A stretch of 64,000 nucleotides of DNA from Buchnera aphidicola (Aphis helianthi) (GTDB lineage Bacteria; Pseudomonadota; Gammaproteobacteria; Enterobacterales; Enterobacteriaceae). Numbering within the stretch: the stretch's first letter is position 1; every line of letters starts with the position of its first letter. The DNA lies in the NCBI RefSeq assembly GCF_005083845.1, contig NZ_CP034894.1, forward strand, positions 186,001 to 250,000, given 5' to 3'. Positions 30,769-41,275 of this stretch are shown here, piece by piece. The notes beneath the pieces are model-generated. The model ran no database searches. It saw only the letters and a list, made by a program, of their open reading frames with translations, and had not been told where the DNA came from. Both the position numbers and the translations under genes were made by a program.

Positions 30769-33387
30769 ATGTTAATTAAATTTTTAAAAAAAATTTTTGG
30801 GAATTATAATAATCGTATTTTAAAAAAATACAATAAAATTGTTTCTGAAATTAATCACTTAGAAAAAACTTTTGAACAACATTCAGATATACAGCTTCAA
30901 AAATACACTAAATTGTTTCAATTACGATTAGAAAAAGGGGAGCATTTAAATAATTTATTAGTAGAATCTTTTGCTGTGGTTAGAGAAGCAAGCAAACGTG
31001 TTTTTAATATGCGTCATTTTGATGTTCAAATTCTTGGAGGAATAGTTTTAAACAAGCAATGTATTGCAGAAATGAGAACAGGTGAAGGAAAAACTTTAAC
31101 ATCTACCCTGCCTGCTTATCTAAATGCTTTATCTGGAAAAGGTGTGCATATAGTTACAATGAATGACTATCTTGCAGAAAGAGATGCTAAAAAAAATACT
31201 CCATTATTTGAATTTCTTGGATTATCAGTTGGATTAAATTTATCTGAAATGTCTTTTCCTCAAAAGAAATATGCTTATTCTTGTGATATTACGTATGGTA
31301 CAAATAACGAATATGGATTTGATTATTTACGTGATAATATGATTTTTTCTGAGGAAGAACGAGTTCAACGTCAATTAAATTATGCATTAATTGATGAAGT
31401 AGATTCTATTTTAATAGATGAGGCTAGAACACCTTTAATTATTTCGGGTCCTTCAGAAGATAGTTCTTTCTTATACAAAGAAATTAATAAAATAGTACCA
31501 CTTTTAATTTCTCAGACAAAAGAAGATTCTGAAGAATTTCAAGGTCAAGGTCATTTTTCAGTAGATGAGAAAACAAAACAAATCTATTTAACTGAAAGAG
31601 GATTAATTGAAATTGAAAAATTATTAATTACAAAAAAATTAATGAAAAAAAATGAATCATTATATTCTTCAAAGAATATTATATTAATGCATCATGTTAT
31701 ATCAGCTTTACGTGCTAATAAATTATTTATTCGAGATGTTGATTATCTTGTAAAAAATAATAGTGTAATTATTGTAGATGAACATACAGGTAGAACTATG
31801 CCGGGAAGAAGATGGTCAGATGGATTACATCAGGCTATAGAAGCAAAAGAGCAAGTTGCTATAAAAAACGAAAATCAAACTTTAGCTTCTATTACTTTTC
31901 AAAATTATTTTCGTTTGTATAAAAAAATAGCAGGCATGACAGGTACTGCTGAAACTGAAGCATTCGAATTTAGTGCTATTTATAATTTAGATACAATTGT
32001 TATACCTACAAATAAACCAATGATAAGAAAAGATCTACCTGATTTAGTTTATATGACTGAAATGGAAAAAATACATGCTATTTTAAAAGATATTCAAAAT
32101 TGTATTCAAAATAATCAACCTGTTTTAGTTGGAACAGTATCTATTGAAAAATCAGAAGTTATTTCAAAAAAATTAAAAGAGTTAAATATTAAACATAGTG
32201 TTTTAAATGCAAAGTTTCATGCACAAGAAGCTGAAATTATAGCTCAAGCTGGAAAATCTAAATCAGTAACAATTGCTACTAATATGGCAGGAAGAGGCAC
32301 TGATATAGTCTTAGGAGGTAGTATAGATGCGAAATTAAATAAAAAAATGTCTTTAAACGAAATTGAAATAATTAAAGAAAAATGGCAAAAAGAACATGAT
32401 TCAGTTGTATTATCTGGAGGTTTACATATTATTGGTACTGAGCGTCATGAATCACGTCGTATTGATAACCAGTTAAGAGGACGTTCGGGTCGTCAAGGAG
32501 ACAGTGGTTCTTCTCGTTTTTATTTATCTATGGAAGACTCATTAATGAGAATTTTTATATCTGAAAAAATCATTAATATGATGCGTAAACTAGGTTTATC
32601 TGTAAATGAAGCAATCGAACATCCTTGGGTTACTAAAGCAATTGAAAATGCTCAAAAAAAAGTAGAAAATAGAAATTTTGATATTAGGAAACAATTATTA
32701 GAATATGATGATGTTTATAATGAACAACGTCGTATAATTTATACTCAACGTAATAAATTAATTAATTCAAAAAATATAAAAAATATTATTAATGATATTT
32801 TAATAGATGTATTAAACTGTACAATTAAACAATATATAAATAAAAAAATACAAAAAAATGATTGGAAAATTTTAGATTTAGAAAAAAAATTAAATATTGA
32901 ATTTAATATATATGCGCCAATTTTAGATTGGATAAAAAAAGACTCTAATTTAAATTTAGATAGTATTATAGAACGAATTATTAACATTGCAAAAACAAAC
33001 TATACAAATAAAGAAATTTTTATCGGTTGCTCTAATATGAGGAAAATTGAAAAATCTATTATGTTACAAACATTAGATGACCTTTGGAAAGATCATTTAT
33101 CAGCTATGAATTATTTAAGACAAGGTATTCATCTTCGTGGTTATGCACAAAAAGATCCTAAACAAGAATATAAAAGGGAATCTTTTAATATGTTCTCTAA
33201 CATGTTAGATTTATTAAAATATGAAGTTGTATCTTTTCTTAGTAAATTTAATGTATCGTATACAAAAAATTATTTTGATTTAAAAAATAGTTCAGATAAA
33301 TCATTAGATAAGATTAAAATTGGAAGAAATACATTATGTTTTTGTGGATCTAATAAAAAGTATAAATACTGTCATGGAATTTTATAA
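30769..33387 (+). CDS. secA: Protein translocase ATPase SecA
   Basis: SecA, 872 residues (E. coli 901), drives export through SecYEG. Walker A is MRTGEGKTL, Walker B is [21 protein letters not shown] in two stretches, and the motor motif is [15 protein letters not shown]. The C-terminal zinc site [14 protein letters not shown] for SecB and lipid binding is kept, while the linker before it is shortened. The secM gene found upstream in E. coli is absent here; mrcB takes that place. mutT follows 21 bases downstream, the E. coli order. Confidence 0.97.
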   Translation: MLIKFLKKIFGNYNNRILKKYNKIVSEINHLEKTFEQHSDIQLQKYTKLFQLRLEKGEHLNNLLVESFAVVREASKRVFNMRHFDVQILGGIVLNKQCIAEMRTGEGKTLTSTLPAYLNALSGKGVHIVTMNDYLAERDAKKNTPLFEFLGLSVGLNLSEMSFPQKKYAYSCDITYGTNNEYGFDYLRDNMIFSEEERVQRQLNYALIDEVDSILIDEARTPLIISGPSEDSSFLYKEINKIVPLLISQTKEDSEEFQGQGHFSVDEKTKQIYLTERGLIEIEKLLITKKLMKKNESLYSSKNIILMHHVISALRANKLFIRDVDYLVKNNSVIIVDEHTGRTMPGRRWSDGLHQAIEAKEQVAIKNENQTLASITFQNYFRLYKKIAGMTGTAETEAFEFSAIYNLDTIVIPTNKPMIRKDLPDLVYMTEMEKIHAILKDIQNCIQNNQPVLVGTVSIEKSEVISKKLKELNIKHSVLNAKFHAQEAEIIAQAGKSKSVTIATNMAGRGTDIVLGGSIDAKLNKKMSLNEIEIIKEKWQKEHDSVVLSGGLHIIGTERHESRRIDNQLRGRSGRQGDSGSSRFYLSMEDSLMRIFISEKIINMMRKLGLSVNEAIEHPWVTKAIENAQKKVENRNFDIRKQLLEYDDVYNEQRRIIYTQRNKLINSKNIKNIINDILIDVLNCTIKQYINKKIQKNDWKILDLEKKLNIEFNIYAPILDWIKKDSNLNLDSIIERIINIAKTNYTNKEIFIGCSNMRKIEKSIMLQTLDDLWKDHLSAMNYLRQGIHLRGYAQKDPKQEYKRESFNMFSNMLDLLKYEVVSFLSKFNVSYTKNYFDLKNSSDKSLDKIKIGRNTLCFCGSNKKYKYCHGIL

Positions 33388-33408
33388 TTTTAATTTAAAT
33401 AATATTTT

Positions 33409-33813
33409 ATGAATTATATAAAAATTGCAATTGGTATTATTCTAAAAAAAAATAAAGTCTATATTACTAAAGCAAATAAAATTAAATATAAGACAAATGT
33501 ATGGGAATTTCCAGGTGGAAAAGTTAAAAAAAATGAAAACATTATATGTGCATTAAAACGTGAATTATTAGAAGAAGTAGGAATTAGTACATTGAATTTT
33601 AAATTTTTTCAATATAAAAAAATTTATTGCAAAAATAATAAATTATATTTTTTTTTAATTAATAAATGGATAGGAAAGGTACATAGTAAAGAAGGATATA
33701 ATTATAAATGGGTACACTTAAAAAAATTAAAATTTTATGAATTTCCAACTGCTAATTATATTATTATAAAAAATTTGAATACACTAAATATAAATTTATA
33801 TTTTTTAATATAG
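33409..33813 (+). CDS. mutT: 8-oxo-dGTP diphosphatase MutT
   Basis: MutT, 134 residues (E. coli 129), hydrolyses 8-oxo-dGTP and lowers A:T to C:G mutation. The Nudix box reads GGKVKKNENIICALKRELLEEVGI over two stretches and keeps the Glu residues of REx2EE. The C-terminal part is less conserved and A/T-rich. The gene is 21 bases after secA and its 3' end overlaps the convergent coaE by nine bases. Confidence 0.92.
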   Translation: MNYIKIAIGIILKKNKVYITKANKIKYKTNVWEFPGGKVKKNENIICALKRELLEEVGISTLNFKFFQYKKIYCKNNKLYFFLINKWIGKVHSKEGYNYKWVHLKKLKFYEFPTANYIIIKNLNTLNINLYFLI

Positions 33814-34470
33814 TTTGGTTAAATAATTTTTTTTTAAAATTAGTTTTTTTGATTTTTTTTTAATTTTATAAATATTAAATAAATATGTATAAAAACAATT
33901 TAAATAATTTACATATATATTTAATTTTTGAATATTTTTACTTTTATTAAAGATAATATCATCTGAAATAAAAATTCTTTTATTTCTACTAGTTTGTTGG
34001 TAAATTATATTTTTTGCTTGATATACATTAATTTTATCTCGTATCATAATACGTTTTATTTGAGTTCTTACAGGGGTATCAACTAAAAGAATGCGATGTG
34101 CTATTTTATCTAGTTTTTTTTCGACAAGTAATGGAACTACCCATAAGCACCAAATTGATTTTACTAATTTAATTTGTCGTTTACTTTCTTTGTATATTTC
34201 AGGAATTAATATATTTTCTAACCATAGCTTATCTTTCTTATTATTAAAAATACATTGTTTAAGTAATCTTCGATTTATTGAATGATCAAAATTTAATATA
34301 CGTTTTCCAAATTTTTTTTTAATAGAATTAAATATTTTTATATTTTTTTCTATTATTTCTTTTGCAATAATATCAGTATCAATAATATTAATACCTATTT
34401 TTTTGAAGCCATTAGAAATAGTAGTTTTTCCACTACAAATCCCCCCAGTAAGTGCTACAATATAAGTCAT
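33805..34470 (-). CDS. coaE: Dephospho-CoA kinase CoaE
   Basis: CoaE, 221 residues (E. coli 206), does the last step of coenzyme A synthesis. The P-loop is LTGGICSGKTT and IIDTDIIAKEII follows. WCLWVVPLLVEKKL and LLVDTPVRTQIKRIM match the family. The last 30 residues are a Lys/Ile-rich extension not typical of E. coli CoaE. It converges on mutT with a nine-base overlap and is divergent from guaC. Confidence 0.93.
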   Translation of the reverse strand: MTYIVALTGGICSGKTTISNGFKKIGINIIDTDIIAKEIIEKNIKIFNSIKKKFGKRILNFDHSINRRLLKQCIFNNKKDKLWLENILIPEIYKESKRQIKLVKSIWCLWVVPLLVEKKLDKIAHRILLVDTPVRTQIKRIMIRDKINVYQAKNIIYQQTSRNKRIFISDDIIFNKSKNIQKLNIYVNYLNCFYTYLFNIYKIKKKSKKLILKKNYLTKLY

Positions 34471-34573
34471 AATAATTTTATTCGAGTTAATATTGAAGAA
34501 AATTAGATATTTATTATGTTAATAAAATATATCTATATTAAGATTTTTATATTTTTTATAGGACATTAATTTT

Positions 34574-35623
34574 ATGCGTATTGAAGAAGATATTAAATTA
34601 GGTTTTAAAGATGTTTTAATTAGACCTAAAAGATCTACTTTAAAAAGTCGTTCTGAAGTTGATCTTATTCGTTTTTTTACTTTTAAATATTCTAATAAAA
34701 AATGGTCTGGTATTCCAATTATTGCTGCAAATATGGATACTATTGGAACATTTTCAATGGCTTCATCTTTATCAAATTTTAACATATTAACTGCAATACA
34801 TAAATATTATTCTTTTAATGAATGGAAGAATTTTGTTAATAAATCTTCAAATCAAGTATTAAAGTACGTTATTGTATCCATTGGAACATCTGATTTAGAT
34901 TTTTTAAAAATTCAACAAATTTTTTCATTGTCTTCAGAATTAAAATATATTTGTATTGATGTTGCTAATGGTTATTCTGAACATTTTGTTTCTTTTTTAA
35001 AAAAGATAAGAAGTACATTTCCTAATAAAATTATTTGTGCTGGTAATGTTGTTACTGGAGAAATGGTTGAAGAACTAATTTTATCTGGAGCTGATATAGT
35101 TAAAGTTGGTATTGGGCCAGGTTCAGTATGTACTACAAGAGTTAAAACAGGAGTAGGTTATCCACAGCTTTCAGCTATTATAGAATGTGCAGATGCTGCA
35201 CATGGATTAAATGGACAAATTATTAGCGATGGAGGTTGCATCGTTTCTGGAGATATAGCTAAAGCCTTTGGAGGTGGTGCAGATTTTGTAATGTTAGGAG
35301 GTATGTTATCAGGACATTATGAATGTTCTGGAAAAATTATTAAAGAAAATTTAAAAAAATTTATGTTATTTTATGGTATGAGTTCAACTTCTGCAATGAA
35401 GCGTTATTCTGGTCAAATTCGAGGGTATCGAGCTTCAGAAGGAAAAACAGTAAAAATACCTTTTCGTGGAAATGTTGATATAACTATACGTGATATTTTA
35501 GGTGGTCTTAGATCTGCTTGTACTTACGTAGGTGCTCAAAAATTAAAAGAGTTAACTAAAAGAACTACATTTATTAAGGTGAACGAGCAAGAAAATTGTG
35601 TTTTTAATAATTTTACATATTAA
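34574..35623 (+). CDS. guaC: GMP reductase GuaC
   Basis: GuaC, 349 residues (E. coli 347), reduces GMP to IMP and ammonia with NADPH. The catalytic cysteine lies in [17 protein letters not shown] near residue 186. [39 protein letters not shown] (two stretches) and [11 protein letters not shown] are conserved. With hpt it gives purine interconversion. A 17-bp hairpin follows the stop codon by about 40 bases. An AGGA ribosome-binding site is present. Confidence 0.97.
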   Translation: MRIEEDIKLGFKDVLIRPKRSTLKSRSEVDLIRFFTFKYSNKKWSGIPIIAANMDTIGTFSMASSLSNFNILTAIHKYYSFNEWKNFVNKSSNQVLKYVIVSIGTSDLDFLKIQQIFSLSSELKYICIDVANGYSEHFVSFLKKIRSTFPNKIICAGNVVTGEMVEELILSGADIVKVGIGPGSVCTTRVKTGVGYPQLSAIIECADAAHGLNGQIISDGGCIVSGDIAKAFGGGADFVMLGGMLSGHYECSGKIIKENLKKFMLFYGMSSTSAMKRYSGQIRGYRASEGKTVKIPFRGNVDITIRDILGGLRSACTYVGAQKLKELTKRTTFIKVNEQENCVFNNFTY

Positions 35624-35662
35624 AATTAATTATATTATATATTTTAAAAAATTTAAAATAAT

Positions 35663-35711
35663 AAAATCAATAAAATTAATTATTTTATAGTTAATTTTAT
35701 TGATTTTTTTT
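35663..35711 (+). terminator. 17-bp hairpin with T-run after guaC
   Basis: Arms 35663-35679 and 35691-35707 are perfect reverse complements with an 11-base loop, and the T-run continues to 35711. All but one of the pairs are A/T. It is positioned as the guaC terminator, separating it from aceE. Confidence 0.75.
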
Positions 35712-35861
35712 AGAAATTAATAATTAATTATTTTATAAAAATAATAAATTTTATTTGCAAATATTTTATTATATTAAAAAATAACAATCAATATAATATT
35801 TTTAATTTAATATAAATTATATCATTGAAAATAATAAAATAATATATAAGGAACTTATACC

Positions 35862-38525
35862 ATGTCAGAAAATTTATATGATGACGTGGATCCAATTGAA
35901 ACTAATGATTGGGTACAATCAATTGAATCTGTTATTCAAAAAGAAGGTCTAGAAAGAGCTCGTTTTTTAATCGAAAAAGTTTTAAAGCAATCTAAAATAA
36001 ATAAATCAGATTTTTTTAAATGTTTTTTTACGAGTGATTATATTAATACAATTAATGATGAAGATGAAATTGAATATCCTGGCGATTTAATTTTAGAAAA
36101 AAAAATTCGTTCTGCTATTCGTTGGAATGCTATCATGATGGTATTACGTGCATCTAAAAAAAACCTAGAATTAGGAGGACATTTATCTTCTTTTCAATCC
36201 TCTGCAACTATATATGAAGTTTGCTTTAATCATTTTTTTCGTGCTAAAAATAATCATGATGGAGGTGATCTAGTTTATTTTCAAGGTCATATTTCTCCTG
36301 GTATTTATGCTCGATCATTTTTAGAAGGTAGATTATCTATACAACAATTAGATAATTTTAGACAAGAAGTTGATGGTAATGGATTATCTTCTTATCCCCA
36401 TCCTAAATTAATGCCAAATTTTTGGCAGTTTCCTACTGTTTCTATGGGATTAGGTCCTATTTTTTCTATTTATCAAGCAAAATTTTTAAAATACCTTCAA
36501 AATCGTGAGTTAAAAGATACAGAGCACCAAACAGTTTATGCTTTTTTAGGCGATGGTGAGATGGATGAACCTGAATCTAAAGGGGCTATTTCTATTGCAG
36601 TTCGAGAAAAATTAGATAATTTAATTTTTATAATAAATTGTAATTTACAAAGATTAGATGGCCCAGTTATGGGAAATGGTAAAATTATTAACGAATTAGA
36701 AAGTTTTTTTTATGGTGCGGGCTGGGAAGTAATAAAAGTAATATGGGGTGGAAAATGGGATAATTTGCTTAAAAAAGATAAAACTGGAAAGTTAGTTCAA
36801 TTAATGAACGAAACAATAGATGGTGATTATCAAACATTAAAATCAAAAAATGGAGCTTATGTTAGAAAAAATTTTTTTGGTAAATATAAAGAAACATTAG
36901 AATTAGTTAAAAACATGACAGATGAAGAAATATGGAATTTAAATCGAGGTGGTCATGATCCTAAAAAAATGTTTAATGCAATAATTAAAGCTAAAGAAAC
37001 TAAAGGAAAACCGACAGTTATTTTAGCACATACTATAAAAGGATATGGTATGGGTATTATTGCAGAAGGTAAAAATATCGCACATCAAATAAAAAAAATA
37101 AATATCAATGGAATTATGTATATTAGAGATCGTTTTAATATTCCTATATCTAACGAGAAAATCGAAGAATTACCTTATGTGAAATTTGAACAAAATTCTA
37201 AAGAATATTTCTATATTCAAAATCAAAGAAAAAAACTAGGTGGTTATATTCCATTTCGATTATCTAAATTTACAAAAAAATTAAACCTTCCAAATTTAAT
37301 AGATTTTAAATCATTGTTAGAAGAACAAAAAAAACATATTTCTACTACTATTGCCTTTATTCGAGTTTTAAACTTAATTTTAAAAAATAATTCTATTAAA
37401 CATTTGATTGTGCCTATTATTGCTGATGAAGCACGTACTTTTGGAATGGAAGGTTTGTTTAGACAAATTGGAATTTACAGTTCTAATGGACAGAAATATA
37501 CTCCTCAAGATCGTGAACAATTAGCATATTATAAAGAAGAGAAAACAGGACAAATATTACAAGAAGGGATTAATGAATTAGGTGCTGCTTCATCTTGGCT
37601 TGCTGCAGCAACTTCATACAGTACTAATGATTTTCCTATGATTCCTTTTTATATTTATTATTCTATATTTGGTTTTCAACGAATTGGTGATCTTTTTTGG
37701 GCTGCAGGAGATCAACAAGCAAGAGGTTTTTTAATTGGTGGAACATCAGGAAGAACAACTTTAAACGGAGAGGGTTTGCAACATGAAGATGGTCATAGTC
37801 ATATACAGTCTTTAACGATCCCTAATTGTATTTCTTATGATCCAGCCTTCGCTTATGAGGTTGCTGTGATTATACAAGATGGTTTAAGAAGAATGTATGG
37901 TTCTCTTCAAGAAAATATATATTATTATATTACTACAATTAATGAAAGTTATTATATGCCAGCTATGCCTAAAGGAGTAGAAGAAGGAATTTGCAAAGGA
38001 ATTTATAAATTAAAAACATTATATTCTAATGCATTAAAAATACAATTAATAGGTTCTGGAGCTATTTTACGTTGTATATGTGAAGCAGGTGAGATTTTAT
38101 CTAATGATTATTATATAACTACTGATATTTATAGTGTAACTTCTTTTACTGAATTAGCTAGAGATGGAGAGGAATGCACACGATGGAATATGCTGCATCC
38201 AAATAAAAAAAAGAAAATTCCTTATATAAAACAAATTATGAATAAAGCACCTACTATTGCTGCTACTGATTATATGAAATTATTCGCAGAACAAGTACGT
38301 CATTATATTCCTTCGAAGGAATATTACGTATTAGGTACAGATGGTTTTGGACGATCAGATAGCCGTGATAAGTTACGTGATCATTTTGAAGTTAGCGCTC
38401 ATTATATTGTAATAGCAGCTTTAAGTTTATTAGCTAAATCAAATAACATAAATCAACAGATAGTAGAAGATGCAATTGTTAAGTTTAATATAAATGCAGA
38501 TAAAATTAATCCACGTTTAGCTTAA
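35862..38525 (+). CDS. aceE: Pyruvate dehydrogenase E1 component AceE
   Basis: AceE, 887 residues, the same as E. coli, is the thiamine-diphosphate decarboxylase of pyruvate dehydrogenase. The ThDP motif is FLGDGEMDEPESKGAISIA followed by INCNLQRLDGPV. The N-terminus NDWVQSIESVIQKEG, which binds the E2 core, and the C-terminus DGFGRSDSRDKLRDHFEV are conserved. It is the first gene of aceE-aceF-lpdA. The pdhR regulator of E. coli is not upstream; guaC is. A 238-base A/T-rich spacer precedes it. Confidence 0.98.
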   Translation: MSENLYDDVDPIETNDWVQSIESVIQKEGLERARFLIEKVLKQSKINKSDFFKCFFTSDYINTINDEDEIEYPGDLILEKKIRSAIRWNAIMMVLRASKKNLELGGHLSSFQSSATIYEVCFNHFFRAKNNHDGGDLVYFQGHISPGIYARSFLEGRLSIQQLDNFRQEVDGNGLSSYPHPKLMPNFWQFPTVSMGLGPIFSIYQAKFLKYLQNRELKDTEHQTVYAFLGDGEMDEPESKGAISIAVREKLDNLIFIINCNLQRLDGPVMGNGKIINELESFFYGAGWEVIKVIWGGKWDNLLKKDKTGKLVQLMNETIDGDYQTLKSKNGAYVRKNFFGKYKETLELVKNMTDEEIWNLNRGGHDPKKMFNAIIKAKETKGKPTVILAHTIKGYGMGIIAEGKNIAHQIKKININGIMYIRDRFNIPISNEKIEELPYVKFEQNSKEYFYIQNQRKKLGGYIPFRLSKFTKKLNLPNLIDFKSLLEEQKKHISTTIAFIRVLNLILKNNSIKHLIVPIIADEARTFGMEGLFRQIGIYSSNGQKYTPQDREQLAYYKEEKTGQILQEGINELGAASSWLAAATSYSTNDFPMIPFYIYYSIFGFQRIGDLFWAAGDQQARGFLIGGTSGRTTLNGEGLQHEDGHSHIQSLTIPNCISYDPAFAYEVAVIIQDGLRRMYGSLQENIYYYITTINESYYMPAMPKGVEEGICKGIYKLKTLYSNALKIQLIGSGAILRCICEAGEILSNDYYITTDIYSVTSFTELARDGEECTRWNMLHPNKKKKIPYIKQIMNKAPTIAATDYMKLFAEQVRHYIPSKEYYVLGTDGFGRSDSRDKLRDHFEVSAHYIVIAALSLLAKSNNINQQIVEDAIVKFNINADKINPRLA

Positions 38526-38538
38526 GGGGTGAAATAAA

Positions 38539-39714
38539 GTGCATATTGAAGTTAAAATGCCTGATGTTGGTTTAGATGAAGTAGAAGTAATAGAAATATT
38601 AGTTAAGTTAAATGAAGAAGTACAAATAGAACAAGGATTGATTAGTGTAGAAGGTGAAAAGTCTTCTATGGAAATACCTTCTCCTATATCTGGAATAGTA
38701 AAAGAAATAAAAGTAAAAGTTGGAGATAAAGTAGTTACTGATTCTATGATAATGATTTTTAAAACTAGCGATACTGAATCTAATAATCAAAAAAAAGTAG
38801 ATGTTAACGTTTCTAAAATTGAATCACCTACTATTGATACTATAATTAATACTGAAAATAATATAGTACATGCAACACCATCAGTAAGACGATTAGCGCG
38901 TGATTTAAACATTGATTTAAATCATATTATAGGTTCTGGCCGGAAAAATCGTATTTTAAAGAATGATATTGAATTATATACAAAAAGTATATTAAATCAT
39001 TCAAAGAAACCTCAAGTAGAAAAGATTAAAATAAATAATTTACAAAAAGTTATTGGGAATAATTTACATAATAATTGGGTAAATATACCTCATGTAACAC
39101 AATTTGATGAAGTCAATATTACTACATTAGAGGAATTTAGAAAAAATTATAATTATGAAGAATTTAAAAAAGATAATAATTATAATAATATTACTATATT
39201 AGTTTTTATTATAAAAGCAGTATCGCATGCATTATTAAAATTTCCAATTTTTAATAGTTCTTTATCTATAGATAAAAAAACAATTATTTTAAAAAAATAC
39301 GTTAATATTGGTATCGCTGTAGAGATTGAAAATGGATTACTTGTTCCAGTATTAAAAAATGTTAATAAAAAAAATATTATAAACATATCATCTGAATTAA
39401 TATTACTTTCTAATAAAGCACGTAAAAATAGATTAAATAAGTTAGATACTCAAGATAGTTGTTTTACAATTTCAAATTTAGGAGGCATTGGAGGATATTG
39501 GTTTACACCAATTATTAATGCTCCTGAGGTTGCAATTCTTGGAGTTTCACAAGCAATTATTAAACCTACTTGGAATGGTAGTAATTTTATTCCATCTTTA
39601 ATACTACCTTTATCTTTATCTTATGATCATCGTGTTATTAATGGAGCAGACGCGGCTCGTTTTATTTCTTTTCTTAAAAAATTATTATCTGATATTAGAT
39701 TGTTAGTTATGTGA
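38539..39714 (+). CDS. aceF: Dihydrolipoyl acetyltransferase AceF, single lipoyl domain
   Basis: AceF, 391 residues, is the E2 core of pyruvate dehydrogenase. E. coli AceF has about 630 residues with three lipoyl domains; here there is one, with lipoyl Lys41 in VEGEKSSMEIP. The E3/E1-binding domain follows (ATPSVRRLARDLNID), then the catalytic domain ending in SYDHRVINGADAARF with the HRxxxG histidine. Translation starts at GTG 38539, with AAGGGG overlapping the aceE stop, nine bases away. The loss of two domains is a known feature of reduced E2 proteins and leaves a functional layout. Confidence 0.96.
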   Translation: MHIEVKMPDVGLDEVEVIEILVKLNEEVQIEQGLISVEGEKSSMEIPSPISGIVKEIKVKVGDKVVTDSMIMIFKTSDTESNNQKKVDVNVSKIESPTIDTIINTENNIVHATPSVRRLARDLNIDLNHIIGSGRKNRILKNDIELYTKSILNHSKKPQVEKIKINNLQKVIGNNLHNNWVNIPHVTQFDEVNITTLEEFRKNYNYEEFKKDNNYNNITILVFIIKAVSHALLKFPIFNSSLSIDKKTIILKKYVNIGIAVEIENGLLVPVLKNVNKKNIINISSELILLSNKARKNRLNKLDTQDSCFTISNLGGIGGYWFTPIINAPEVAILGVSQAIIKPTWNGSNFIPSLILPLSLSYDHRVINGADAARFISFLKKLLSDIRLLVM

Positions 39715-39765
39715 TTTTATACTAATAAAATATTTTTTATAAAATTAATTATTAAAGAGGCTCAA

Positions 39766-41190
39766 ATGCATCAAAAAATTCAAGCAGAAGTTGTAGTATT
39801 AGGGTCAGGACCTGCCGGTTATTCTGCAGCTTTTCGATGTGCTGATTTAGGTTTAGATACAATCTTAATAGAACGTTATGAAAAACTAGGTGGTGTTTGC
39901 TTAAATGTTGGATGTATTCCTTCAAAATCTTTGTTACACATAGCTAAAGTAATCAAAGACGCAGAAGAATTATCTCAATCAGGTGTATTTTTTAAAAAAC
40001 CGTCTATTGATATTCAAAAAATTCAAGGTTGGAAAAAACATATTATTGATAAACTAACGAATGGTTTATACAATATTAGTAATAAAAGAAATATAAAATT
40101 TATTCAAGGAATAGGTTATTTTGAAAATGAAAATAATATTATTGTAGAAAATAATGAGAATAAATTAAACGTATGTTTTAAATATGCAATTATTGCAACT
40201 GGTTCAAGTCCAATCAAAATACCTTCATTTCCAATTAAAGATGATAGAATTTGGGATTCTACAGATGCATTATCACTAAAAAACATTCCTAATCGTTTTT
40301 TAATTGTAGGCGGAGGAATTATTGGTTTAGAAATGGCAACAATATATAGTGCATTAGGATCACATGTAGATATTGTAGATCGTTTTAATACATTGCTTCC
40401 TGTAGTTGATCAAGATATTTCTGAAACGTATATTAAATCTATTAATAACAGATTTAATATATTTTTAAATACTCATATTCAAGCCGTGGAATCAAAAGAC
40501 AATGCTTTAATTGTTTCAATGCAGTGCGATAATAAATATCATAATAATTCCTATGATAACATATTAGTTGCAATAGGAAGAAGTCCTAATATTAAAAATT
40601 TAGAATTAGATAATATTGGTGTTAAATTAAATGATTCTGGTTTTATTCAAGTAGATAATCAATTACGAACTAATATATCTAATATTTATGCCATTGGTGA
40701 TGTAATAGGATTTCCGATGTTAGCCCATAAAGCAATCCATCAGTCTCATATTGTAGCTGAAGTAATTTCTGGTAAAAATCATTATTATGAACCTAAAGTT
40801 ATTCCTTCAGTAGCTTACACTGATCCTGAAATTGCTTGGGTGGGTCTTAACGAAAAAGATGCTATAAAATCTGGTATTGATTATGAAGTAGCTATTTTTC
40901 CTTGGAACGCTTCTGGAAGAGCAAATGCTTCAAATTGTACAATGGGGATAACAAAATTAATTTTTAATAGTCAAAACCACCAGATTATCGGGGGAGCTAT
41001 AGTAGGTATAAATGCTGGGGAATTGATTAATGAGATTACACTTGCAATTGAAATGGGATGTGATGCAGAAGATCTTTCTCTGACTATTCATGCACATCCT
41101 ACTTTAAGTGAATCAATTTGTTTAGCATCAGATATTTTTCGAGGAACAATAACAGATTTATTAAATACAAAAAAAAATGTTATCAAATAA
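39766..41190 (+). CDS. lpdA: Dihydrolipoamide dehydrogenase LpdA
   Basis: LpdA, 474 residues, the same length as E. coli, is the E3 flavoprotein. The FAD site is VVLGSGPAGYSAAF, and the redox disulfide is GGVCLNVGCIPSK. The NAD site is LIVGGGIIGLEMA. The catalytic His-Glu pair is in HAHPTLSE. It closes the pyruvate dehydrogenase operon and, if the 2-oxoglutarate complex exists elsewhere, serves both. Its stop codon sits inside a 42-base palindrome. Confidence 0.97.
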   Translation: MHQKIQAEVVVLGSGPAGYSAAFRCADLGLDTILIERYEKLGGVCLNVGCIPSKSLLHIAKVIKDAEELSQSGVFFKKPSIDIQKIQGWKKHIIDKLTNGLYNISNKRNIKFIQGIGYFENENNIIVENNENKLNVCFKYAIIATGSSPIKIPSFPIKDDRIWDSTDALSLKNIPNRFLIVGGGIIGLEMATIYSALGSHVDIVDRFNTLLPVVDQDISETYIKSINNRFNIFLNTHIQAVESKDNALIVSMQCDNKYHNNSYDNILVAIGRSPNIKNLELDNIGVKLNDSGFIQVDNQLRTNISNIYAIGDVIGFPMLAHKAIHQSHIVAEVISGKNHYYEPKVIPSVAYTDPEIAWVGLNEKDAIKSGIDYEVAIFPWNASGRANASNCTMGITKLIFNSQNHQIIGGAIVGINAGELINEITLAIEMGCDAEDLSLTIHAHPTLSESICLASDIFRGTITDLLNTKKNVIK

Positions 41191-41230
41191 TATTTGATAT
41201 AATTCTTTTAAAAGAATTATATCAAATATT
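41189..41230. terminator. 42-base perfect A/T palindrome after lpdA
   Basis: The sequence from 41189 to 41230 equals its own reverse complement (AATATTTGATATAATTC then its mirror around TTTTAAAA). It overlaps the last two bases of the lpdA stop codon and lies before the convergent speD stop. It can form a long hairpin on either strand and is a likely bidirectional terminator. Confidence 0.75.
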
Positions 41231-41275
41231 AAATTGTTCTTGAATATATATAAAATTATATTAATTTATATTAAT

